Origin: an uncultured Duncaniella sp.
GTDB lineage: Bacteria > Bacteroidota > Bacteroidia > Bacteroidales > Muribaculaceae
DNA length: 64,000 nt
Assembly: GCA_958352885.1 (NCBI GenBank)
Contig: CATWQI010000003.1
Span: 248,001-312,000, forward strand
Direction: 5' to 3'
Positions 54,808 through 62,598 of this stretch are shown piece after piece; position 1 is the first letter of the stretch; the number at the start of each line of letters is the position of its first letter. The notes below the pieces were generated by a model. The model ran no database searches and was not told the origin of the DNA. It was given only the letters and a program-made list of their open reading frames with translations. A program made the translations under genes and the position numbers.

Positions 54808-57323
54808 TGACAAGACTGACCCGCATTATGCTGATAGTCATGGCTGTCACGGCTTTTCTGCCGGGATGCAGTGACTACGATTCCTCCGTTAATTCCCATT
54901 TTGGAGAGCTGACTCTTTCAGTGTCAGCTGACGCAGTGCTTAAGTCGCCTTCCGGCGAACTGCTTGCCGATGTCAGCGTCACGCCGCCCAATGATGTGAC
55001 GGTGACAATGAGTGACGTGCAGGGAAATTACCGGCATACGTGGGAGTCGTTTGCCGATTTCCCGCAAGGGGAACGCTATTTTGTGGGTACATACCGCATC
55101 ACCGCCGGCTTCGGCAATGAAATGACCGAAGGGTTTGAGCAACCATATTATTATGGTGAGACTGTGGTTCAGGTGGCCGACGGCTCGATGACTGATGCGG
55201 AACTTCAGGTGGATTTGAAAAGCTGCGCAGTCTCTGTCCGCTTTGCTCCGGAGATGTCAGCCGTGTTCAGCTCGGTGACGGCAAGGATTAATTCCGGCAT
55301 AGGCGGTTATTTTGATTTTACCCCCGGAGAGGAGCGCTTGCTCTATCTTCAGCCGGGTGACGCCAGGCTTTATCTGACACTCGGGCTTCCCGACGGTCGC
55401 TCTGTGACATTTCCCGCCGCCACAGTGGAGGGGATGCGGAGCTGTGTCCTTTATGACTTCAGCGTAAGTGTCAGCGAGGTTTCAGCAACGCCTGTCGTGA
55501 CGGTGTCGGTTGCCGGACAGGTCACAAGTGTGGAACTGACAGAATCGTTTATCTCACTCACACCTCCGGCGGTCACGACCTCCGGATGGACTTCCGGAGT
55601 GGAAATGTCGCTGCCCGAGGGTGATACTCCCGCATATCCGGTCATCGCTTCGGTCGAAAGCGCTTCTCCACTTGAGCACCTTTATCTGTCCATAGCATCG
55701 GCGTCGCTGCTTGAAGCCGGTCTGCCCGTCCAGGTGGATTTGCTTAACCTTACGGCTGACCAGCGGTCGGCACTCGCCGGCAGCGGTCTGGTCATATCTG
55801 AAACCGCAGACAAGACTGAGGTCGATTTCTCTGCTTTGCTGTCCAATCTGGTATATCTCACAACCGAAAACTCACTGTCGACATTCACCCTCCTTGCGGA
55901 GGATGCCACGCACCGGGCAAGCGAACCCGCAGTGCTAAAAGTGCGCACCACGCCGGTGGAGATTGAGATACTGTCGGTTGACAAGTCGATAGTAGGACTT
56001 AACACCGGGGCTATACACGTGCGCTCCTCCGCACCCGGTTTTTCACAGCATGTTGAGATAGAAGTTGAGAAGGAATCGGGCAGCGGAATATGGGATAAAG
56101 TTCCTGTGAGCGGAATTGTCACTGCCGGTGAGTCGGTATATGTGGTTTCTTTTGCGCTACCTGAAGGGAGCGAACCGGTAAGCGTGCGAGTGCTATATTG
56201 CGATGAGGTGAGAGCTACGGTCACCATAGAACGTGTGATGCCGGAATTTACAATCGATGTGGATGCGTTCGCCAATTTCTGCGTGGTCAGGATTGTCGCT
56301 GCCGATGAGTCGATGCTGGGCATTATCACCGACAATGTGACTATCTATGCCAACGATGAGCGAGGTTCTGTGCTGTCACGTGACCGGTCCAAGGGGATAC
56401 TCACGGTCATTGGTCTCAAGCCGTCAACCACCTATCGTTTCCGAGCCACAATGATGAGTGCCCCGGATGCCGATGATTTTACCAAAGTGGTGACCGTGAA
56501 GACCGAGGATACCCCCCAGTTGCCCAACAGTGACTTCGAGGAGCGAAACGACGGCGTGAATTACAAGAATCTGCCCAGCGGCGGACGGTACTCGCAGACC
56601 ACCGTCGAGATTTTCAACTGGCAGAACCATACGTCGTTCTCCCAGCTTGTGCCGAAAGGCTGGGCGAACACAAACGCCAAGACATTCAACCGCTCGGCGC
56701 GTAACCATAACACGTGGTATATGCAGCCCTCTGTGTTCACGGTCAGTGACGTTAAGAGCGGCGATTTCGCAGTGTCGCTCCGCAGTGTCGCCTTTGACCT
56801 TGACGGCGAGCAGATACCCGACTATGCCCAGACCGGCGAGCCATACCTTGACTATTCGCTCAATATTCCCCGCATAGCCCACCGTGCCGCCGGCAAGCTC
56901 TTCCTTGGTGATTACGCCTTTGACCCGTCCACCGGTGTGGAGACCTACCGTGAGGGTATCTCCTGGAGCTCGCGGCCTCTGTCGCTCAACGGGTTCTATA
57001 TGTACGCCCCTTCCGAGGACAATTGGAACGACCGCGGACTTGCGCTCGTGGAAGTGATAGGTGAGAGTGACGGCAAGGAGGTGGTCATAGCCTCCGGTCA
57101 CCGCATACTCCCGCTTGCCACAGGTTACACGGCATTCAGCGTGCCGCTCGACTACGAGTCATTCGGCATCAAGGCTACACGCATCAAGGTGATGTTTGCG
57201 TCATCCGAGGCCATTGGCACGATAGCCGAGGAGACAGCCGGTGTTGCAACACATCCGGATGCCCGCACAGCTACATCGCTCGGCAGTCAGCTCTGGCTCG
57301 ACAACATCACACTCGCATACTAA
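54807..57323 (+). CDS. DUF4493 / PCMD-domain surface lipoprotein
   Basis: 838 residues. The lipoprotein signal (MTRLTRIMLIVMAVTAFLPG, then Cys21) is followed by a DUF4493 domain to about residue 250 (FGELTLSVSADAVLKS, YRITAGFGNEMTEGFEQPYY), fibronectin-like beta repeats in the middle, and from about residue 575 a PCMD-type domain (NSDFEERNDG, FNWQNHTSFSQLVPKGWANT, ending LGSQLWLDNITLAY). Such proteins in gut Bacteroidales are thought to be surface carbohydrate-binding or adhesin-like parts. No polysaccharide utilization genes adjoin it, so the ligand is unknown. Confidence 0.82.
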   Translation: MTRLTRIMLIVMAVTAFLPGCSDYDSSVNSHFGELTLSVSADAVLKSPSGELLADVSVTPPNDVTVTMSDVQGNYRHTWESFADFPQGERYFVGTYRITAGFGNEMTEGFEQPYYYGETVVQVADGSMTDAELQVDLKSCAVSVRFAPEMSAVFSSVTARINSGIGGYFDFTPGEERLLYLQPGDARLYLTLGLPDGRSVTFPAATVEGMRSCVLYDFSVSVSEVSATPVVTVSVAGQVTSVELTESFISLTPPAVTTSGWTSGVEMSLPEGDTPAYPVIASVESASPLEHLYLSIASASLLEAGLPVQVDLLNLTADQRSALAGSGLVISETADKTEVDFSALLSNLVYLTTENSLSTFTLLAEDATHRASEPAVLKVRTTPVEIEILSVDKSIVGLNTGAIHVRSSAPGFSQHVEIEVEKESGSGIWDKVPVSGIVTAGESVYVVSFALPEGSEPVSVRVLYCDEVRATVTIERVMPEFTIDVDAFANFCVVRIVAADESMLGIITDNVTIYANDERGSVLSRDRSKGILTVIGLKPSTTYRFRATMMSAPDADDFTKVVTVKTEDTPQLPNSDFEERNDGVNYKNLPSGGRYSQTTVEIFNWQNHTSFSQLVPKGWANTNAKTFNRSARNHNTWYMQPSVFTVSDVKSGDFAVSLRSVAFDLDGEQIPDYAQTGEPYLDYSLNIPRIAHRAAGKLFLGDYAFDPSTGVETYREGISWSSRPLSLNGFYMYAPSEDNWNDRGLALVEVIGESDGKEVVIASGHRILPLATGYTAFSVPLDYESFGIKATRIKVMFASSEAIGTIAEETAGVATHPDARTATSLGSQLWLDNITLAY

Positions 57324-57359
57324 CCCTATTTGTTGACAAAGAGCAAGAGGCAGAAATGA

Positions 57360-59006
57360 ATGAAAAACTTATTGGTGATAATTGCTTTATACATCTTAAC
57401 CTTGCTTTTGGTTGCCTGTGACCGTAAGGCGGAGGTTTTGTCCGATACGCTTCGACGTGCGGAGGAGCTAATGGAGTCACATCCGGACTCGGCGTTGTCA
57501 CTGTTGGAAGATTCCTTATTGGCGGAAAATCTCCTGTCGGCAGACCGACAGGATATGGCAAGATATGCACTCCTCCTTACCCGAGTACGACACAAGAATT
57601 ATATAGACGAGATAGACGACTCGCTAATCACAGTTGCAACATCTTATTTCTCCGGAAGTTCAGATGAACATTCTGCCATGCTTGCATTGTACCATAGCGG
57701 TATTATCAAGACAAATGCCGGGAATTATGCCTCAGCTATAATCACCCTGTTAAAAGCCGAAGAGCTCGCTGACCAAAACAATGAATACCTCTGGCTGGGT
57801 CGCATACGCCTGGCTCTTGCAGAAGTATATAATCGTGCGGTTTTACCTGAAGAGGAAGTGAAATATGCATCAGATGCTGTTGCTGCTTTTAATGAGAGTT
57901 GCGATACAATTTTTAGTAAGTATGCATGCGAAGCTCTCATAATTGCGTTGACCAATGCTGGATACTCCGATGCCGCGATAAGAGAACTTGACATACAGTA
58001 TGCCGATGCAGTGGCAGAAAATGATACTATCTTTATTGTAGCGTCACTGGACCATTATATGTATTGCTATTATAAATTGAAACGTAATTCCGAGGTGATA
58101 AATTACTTTAATCGACTGAAGGCGTTCGCACCGGATAAAATTTCTCATGAAAATTATTTCATGGTGATTAGCTCGTTATGGGATATTGGAAATCACAGTG
58201 AAGCGTCGGCATTGATGGATTCGGTTGTGTCTGTGTTTGGGGATAGTATACCTTTGCCTTCCGGGGTGTTATCTGAAATGGGTAAATATGAGGATGCGTA
58301 TAGACATCTTTATAAGATGACCCGACTTTATGAAGAGACTTTTAAAGGTATAATTACTCAAAATGTTGCATCAGCAGTTTCGGATTATAATGAAAGTGAA
58401 TTACAGGAAAGGGAAACTGCATTGCATACAAGGACTGTGCAATTTGCCGCAGCTCTCATTATAATTATAGTTTTGGTTACTTTCGTCATGTATATTATTT
58501 ATGTCCACCGCCGGGAGCAAAGGCAAAAGGCGGAGGAGATAATGGATATGGCGGAAGAATTAAAAAAGGCGATAAATAGCAATAGCGAAAACGAAAATCA
58601 AATCAATGCTTTGAAATTGTCGCGATTCGAGACAATCAAAATATTATGTGAGACATATCATGATTCAGCGCAAAGAGATAGCGCAAAGAACAAGATTGCC
58701 AATGAAGCAATGCAAATAATCAATAGCATAGCCGCAGATGAGAGTTTGTTTTCAGATTTTGAAAATATAGTTAATCGGACGCATGATAATATTGTGGAAA
58801 AATTCAGGGAACAAATGTCAGATCTTGATGAAGTGGATTATCGTCTGTTTATATGTTCGGCTATGCGTTTGTCTGTGCCTGTCTGCTATTTGATTTTGAG
58901 GCTTAACAGAAATACATTTTATTCACGCAGGTTAAGGCTTAAAAAGAAAATTATTGAGGAAAATCCGTTGGATAGTTACCGGTTCTTAAAAGAATTTGAA
59001 TATTAA
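57360..59006 (+). CDS. Membrane-spanning TPR regulator with C-terminal HTH-like domain
   Basis: 548 residues. The N-terminal hydrophobic helix ends in a lipobox-like LLLVACDRK. Residues 30-330 are helical repeats of TPR type (MESHPDSALSLLEDSLL, YASAIITLLKAEELADQNN). A transmembrane helix lies near residue 365-385 (FAAALIIIIVLVTFVMYIIY), then a cytoplasmic coiled coil (RREQRQKAEEIMDMAEELKK) and a C-terminal domain with VPVCYLILRLNRNTFYSRRL, KKKI, which looks like a LuxR-type recognition helix. This layout, periplasmic TPR sensor, helix and DNA-binding tail, recurs in Bacteroidetes. The gene is richer in A+T than the region to its left. Its likely targets are the genes that follow; this is inference. 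Confidence 0.75.
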   Translation: MKNLLVIIALYILTLLLVACDRKAEVLSDTLRRAEELMESHPDSALSLLEDSLLAENLLSADRQDMARYALLLTRVRHKNYIDEIDDSLITVATSYFSGSSDEHSAMLALYHSGIIKTNAGNYASAIITLLKAEELADQNNEYLWLGRIRLALAEVYNRAVLPEEEVKYASDAVAAFNESCDTIFSKYACEALIIALTNAGYSDAAIRELDIQYADAVAENDTIFIVASLDHYMYCYYKLKRNSEVINYFNRLKAFAPDKISHENYFMVISSLWDIGNHSEASALMDSVVSVFGDSIPLPSGVLSEMGKYEDAYRHLYKMTRLYEETFKGIITQNVASAVSDYNESELQERETALHTRTVQFAAALIIIIVLVTFVMYIIYVHRREQRQKAEEIMDMAEELKKAINSNSENENQINALKLSRFETIKILCETYHDSAQRDSAKNKIANEAMQIINSIAADESLFSDFENIVNRTHDNIVEKFREQMSDLDEVDYRLFICSAMRLSVPVCYLILRLNRNTFYSRRLRLKKKIIEENPLDSYRFLKEFEY

Positions 59007-59233
59007 TTGGCTATTTTGCGTTTTTTAACAATTAATTAATCTCCCCATTTGATTTATAAGTGTGTGATTATCACGGAATTTGCCATGCACAATTTTTGAA
59101 GATAATCACAGTATGTATCGCGTTGATTAATAGCGCATTGCGTATGGGTGCACAATGTGTTAAATCTGCGGATTTTTAATGATTATATAACGTTTTGGCA
59201 TAATTTTGTAATCAGACTCTATACACTTATTTC
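59007..59233. other. Intergenic region with a 10-base inverted repeat and a -7 box
   Basis: It contains TGTGATTATC (59063-59072) and its exact complement GATAATCACA (59101-59110) 28 bases apart, a possible operator or a weak terminator of the TPR gene. TAATTTTG at 59201-59208 fits a -7 element for the peptidase gene, with a leader of about 20 bases. No -33 TTTG was found at the right distance. Confidence 0.45.
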
Positions 59234-60508
59234 ATGAAAACAATCTTCAACCTACTTTTAGCATTTATTGTAATATGCTCTACAAACATTGCGTATGCGG
59301 AAAAAGATGGAAATGCGGAATTAACTTATCTTCATCAAAACATGAGACCAACAAACCCTGAAAACCGAGCAATGTGATCCCCCGAAGCTACTTACGAGGC
59401 AACTATGTACACTAATTCTGAAGAGAAGGATGAGGAAGAAACCTATCACACGGCAATCGCCCAAAAGTTGGTGATTCAGCGGGATGTTAACACCGGAGAG
59501 TGGAGCTGCTTCATGCTGTCTCTTATACCTGATGCTACATGTTCGACTGACAATCGGATGAACGTGTCCAATATGTTTGTGTGCGGTAGCGATGAAACAA
59601 AATTTTCAGGCATAGTTGTTTATTCAACAGTAACTACTAACTTTACAGCGCAAATTGATATTTATGTCAATGGTGAGCTTCAGAAATCGCTGTCAGTATA
59701 TGATGGGGCTTTTGATTGGAGCCGTGATTTTAAGCAAATGTCTGAAATGATTTCGATTAAGTCACTTACACGAAATGTGCGTGCCATAAGCCGGAGCGGT
59801 GATGAATTTGGCGGTTGGGGAAGCGGTATCACTCTTCCTGAAATTGTTGTTCCCGGCGGTGGTGGCAACGGTGGAGGGACAGGGGGAGGTGATATACCTT
59901 CGTTGCCTAATCCGCCAGACCCTCCATTTCCGAACTTTCCTTCAAATCCAGATTATCCATCTAACCATCCTCCATATTACCCTCCTTACAACCCTCCTTC
60001 AACTGGAGGTAATACATCTGGAAGTACGAGCCAAGATAATGTTACCGCTGTATATATAAAAGAATCAGGGGACAAACTTGTAAGGGATGGTATAAATTTG
60101 TATATGATACCCCAAATGAAAGGTCTTTGTGTTATCTACTGTATGAATTATATTGATACTGAAATTTTTGGCGGGAAGATCAGTTTAAGTGAGTTTGCGA
60201 TACAACAAATAAAGACTCAAAATGAGGTAAATATTATTAATGGGGCAACTACCAATGGCATGATAGAATTATATAAAACGTTTTTTGATATTGAGAAATG
60301 TAGCAGTATAAGATCGTCAATTAACTCTGGATTTCCAGTAGTATGTGCCATACAAATAGATCAAGAAAATTATCATAATATAGTTGCGGTTGGTTACAGA
60401 CAAAATGGGAAAATTATTTATATTGACCCAGCGTTAGGATTCTGTATGGTTGCACCATCATCGTTATTTAGCGATCCATTATATAAGTTTACAGTTAAAA
60501 AGAAATAA
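59234..60508 (+). pseudogene. Secreted papain-like (C39-like) cysteine peptidase, interrupted by an in-frame TGA
   Basis: An ATG at 59234 starts a clear signal peptide (MKTIFNLLLAFIVICSTNIAYA). After 47 codons TGA at 59375-59377 stops the frame, and the same frame then runs open to 60508. The internal ATG at 59405 gives a 367-residue product without an export signal. That product has a beta-rich N-terminal domain, a Gly-rich then Pro-rich linker (residues 150-205, e.g. GGGGNGGGTGGG, PPYYPPYNPPS), and a papain-fold domain with Cys242 (KGLCVIYCMNY), His324 (YHNIVAVGY) and Asp341 (IIYIDPALG), counted from 59405. The order and spacing suit a C39/papain-like peptidase. Two small paralogous secreted proteins follow, the first only five bases downstream. 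Confidence 0.68.
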
Positions 60509-60513
60509 GCAAA

Positions 60514-60957
60514 ATGAAAAAAATAGGTATAATATCAGTATTTATCAGCCTAATAGCTTTTTCAATGGCTGCAAAAAAAGAATTTTCAATTGAATCAATT
60601 AAAGGAATAGATTGGGAGCAAATTTCGCCGGACTTTGATGAAATAGATATAGTTAACAATTGGACTTTTGAAGATAATAAACATATCCGTTGGGTACAAC
60701 ATCGTGACTCAGCATATGTGACCGAAATGGACTATTATCTTTCGCAAACGAGAGATATGGTGTTTGACCGCACGAAAATAGGAAAAATCAGCAAGGGAGA
60801 ATTCATCATATTTTACAGGAAAGTAGAATATAAGGGAGAGGTTAAGTGGTTTGTTGATTGTTATGAAATACTTGGCATATCTTCAAAACAGTTGATTGTG
60901 AAATCTCCATGGGATAGGGTGTGCATATTCGAAAATAAAGGAAGACATCAGAAATAA
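60514..60957 (+). CDS. Small secreted protein, copy 1 of a paralogous pair
   Basis: 147 residues with a signal peptide (MKKIGIISVFISLIAFSMAA). The mature part shares a clear core with the protein at 61250: YYLSQT, GEFIIFYRK (GQYIIFYRK in the other), the W-x-x-x-CYEIL / WYEIL pair, and the LIVKSPWDRVCIFE / LVVKSQWGTICTFN ending. It appears to be a small lipocalin- or beta-barrel-like fold with alternating aromatic residues, but I do not recognise the family. It begins five bases after the peptidase frame and is strongly A+T-rich. A peptidase inhibitor or immunity-like role is a hypothesis from position and pairing. Confidence 0.72.
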   Translation: MKKIGIISVFISLIAFSMAAKKEFSIESIKGIDWEQISPDFDEIDIVNNWTFEDNKHIRWVQHRDSAYVTEMDYYLSQTRDMVFDRTKIGKISKGEFIIFYRKVEYKGEVKWFVDCYEILGISSKQLIVKSPWDRVCIFENKGRHQK

Positions 60958-61005
60958 AAGCAATTTATCATGGTGGTTAAAGACTAAGTGGTGACATTAT
61001 TATAA

Positions 61006-61249
61006 ATGAAACGATTAATTCCTTATAATAATACTTTCCATATCCCTATTTTCTTGTGGGAACTCCGATACAGGAATCCCACAAGAAATAGATTATGTCT
61101 TGGCACAAGCAAAGCGAAACAGAGTTGAGTTTGAAAGAGTGTTACCGTGCAGAGCATACAAGATGGTTACCTGGTAGTGGTAAATGCATGGTGGGCCCGG
61201 CATCAAATTTTATCAACACGTTAAATAAATATAAAATAACAGTTAGGAA
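61006..61249 (+). pseudogene. Remnant of a lipoprotein gene with two frame breaks
   Basis: ATG at 61006 gives MKRLI; if one C is dropped at about 61021 the frame continues LIIILSISLFSCGNSDTGIP, a standard lipoprotein signal with lipobox LFSC, then QEIDYVLAQAKRNRVEFERVL. A second break near 61143 would lead into YRAEHTRWLPGSGKC and a stop just before the next gene. The segment around residues 25-45 recalls the N-terminus of Bacteroidales transglutaminase-like lipoproteins, but this is from memory and not certain. It separates the two paralogous small proteins. Confidence 0.45.
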
Positions 61250-61681
61250 ATGAAACGTATTATAGGATATCTATTTATTGTCTGTGTGTTTAGTTTTTAT
61301 GCGAATGCTCAGAAAGGGTTTCCAGCATCTCTTTTGAGTGGCAAAACATGGGTTCAAGAAACTCCGAGTTTCGGTAATAATATATATAAATGGAGTTTCG
61401 ATAAAGATTCCCATACACGGGTTATGGAATTTGAGGATGGAGAGAATATTGAGTTTGTTCTTGAATATTATTTGTCCCAAACCAAAGAGACTGAGTTCAA
61501 TCACGAAAAAGTGGGAGTAAGCAATATGGGTCAATACATAATATTCTATCGTAAACAATCACCGAAACTCCCTCCTTATACTGAATACGTTACGGATTGG
61601 TATGAAATATTGTCACTGACGCCTGAAAAATTAGTAGTCAAGTCCCAGTGGGGAACAATTTGTACTTTCAATAGAAAGTGA
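61250..61681 (+). CDS. Small secreted protein, copy 2 of a paralogous pair
   Basis: 143 residues with a signal peptide (MKRIIGYLFIVCVFSFYANA). The mature protein begins QKGFPASLLSGKTWVQETP and aligns along its length with the protein at 60514 (TWVQETPSF with DWEQISPDF, KWSFDKDSHTRV with NWTFEDNKHIRW, EYYLSQTKE with DYYLSQTRD). One tryptophan per strand and the single late cysteine are kept. Divergence is substantial, so the duplication is not recent or selection is diversifying. Family and function unknown. Confidence 0.72.
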   Translation: MKRIIGYLFIVCVFSFYANAQKGFPASLLSGKTWVQETPSFGNNIYKWSFDKDSHTRVMEFEDGENIEFVLEYYLSQTKETEFNHEKVGVSNMGQYIIFYRKQSPKLPPYTEYVTDWYEILSLTPEKLVVKSQWGTICTFNRK

Positions 61682-61726
61682 CTATAATTAACTTGAAAGT
61701 ATAAGCATTAGATGAAAATATCCATT

Positions 61727-61766
61727 CATGGTAATGCGACCAAAAGTTGAAAATAGTTTTACCATG
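61727..61766. repeat. Inverted repeat CATGGTAA / TTACCATG
   Basis: Eight-base perfect arms at 61727-61734 and 61759-61766 in the 239-base interval between the small secreted protein and the DUF4923 gene. It lacks a T-run. It may be an RNA stem at the 3' end of the accessory block or an operator. Confidence 0.3.
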
Positions 61767-61884
61767 GGGGTAAGAGGGAGGATAAGACGAGAAATGGAAG
61801 ATTGTTAATCTTGCCGGATTTAGGGATGTTTCGTAGAATAAACAGTGGCGTTTGTTTGGATTTGTGGGGTAGATGTGGACTTTT

Positions 61885-61917
61885 TTTGATAATTCGGGAA
61901 TTAGGTTGTAACTTTGC
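61885..61917 (+). promoter_or_regulatory. Promoter of the DUF4923 gene, adjoining the ATG
   Basis: TTTG at 61885-61888, a 20-base spacer, then TAACTTTGC at 61909-61917. The ATG is at 61921. Expected initiation coincides with the start codon, so the message should be leaderless or nearly so. Confidence 0.75.
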
Positions 61918-61920
61918 TGA

Positions 61921-62598
61921 ATGAAAAAACTATTGGTAATACTGGCTTTAGCTATTGTGACAGGGGTAGCCGTACCCGAGGCCAAAGCATGGGATATAAG
62001 CGATTTGTTTGGCAACGGCAGTTCAAGTAACAGCACCGGTGACTCGGAGCAGAGCGATAAATCAGGCGGTCTGGGTGACTTGCTTTCAGGCGTTGCAAAT
62101 GCTCTCGGGGTCGGTTCGAAGTCGCTAACTGTGGACAAACTCGTCGGCACATGGAAATATGACTCTCCGGCAGTGACATTCAAGAGCGACAATTTCCTGA
62201 TGAAGGCAGGCGGGGCGGCAGCTGCATCGCAGGTTGAGAGCAAACTTGCGCCTTATTACAAGATGGCTGGTCTCAACGCCTTGGTAATCACTATAAATTC
62301 CGACTCGACTTTCACTTTCAAGGCAAATCTTGCCACCCTCAGCGGCACCATCACAAAGGATGCGGAGAGCGGTAACTTCATATTCAACTTCAAGGCGCTT
62401 AAAAAGATTAACGTAGGTTCAATGGAATCATACATAGTCATGAACGGCAGCAAGATGGACCTGACCTTCGATGTGTCCAAACTCATGACCCTGCTGGAGC
62501 GTGTGGGCAATCTGACAGGCAATAGCTCTATCAAGACAATGTCGGCTCTGCTCAACCAATATGACGGCATAACGGCAGGGTTCACCTTGACGAAATGA
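61921..62598 (+). CDS. DUF4923-family exported protein
   Basis: 225 residues. A signal peptide (MKKLLVILALAIVTGVAVPE, then AKA), a low-complexity Ser/Gly/Asp spacer (GNGSSSNSTGDSEQSDKSGG), then a lipocalin-like domain beginning DKLVGTWKYDSPAVTFKSDN and ending YDGITAGFTLTK. DUF4923 proteins are common in Bacteroidales and have no assigned function. The last four bases overlap the start of the glycosyltransferase gene (ATGA), so the two are translated together, which is odd for an exported protein and a cytoplasmic enzyme. Confidence 0.82.
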   Translation: MKKLLVILALAIVTGVAVPEAKAWDISDLFGNGSSSNSTGDSEQSDKSGGLGDLLSGVANALGVGSKSLTVDKLVGTWKYDSPAVTFKSDNFLMKAGGAAAASQVESKLAPYYKMAGLNALVITINSDSTFTFKANLATLSGTITKDAESGNFIFNFKALKKINVGSMESYIVMNGSKMDLTFDVSKLMTLLERVGNLTGNSSIKTMSALLNQYDGITAGFTLTK

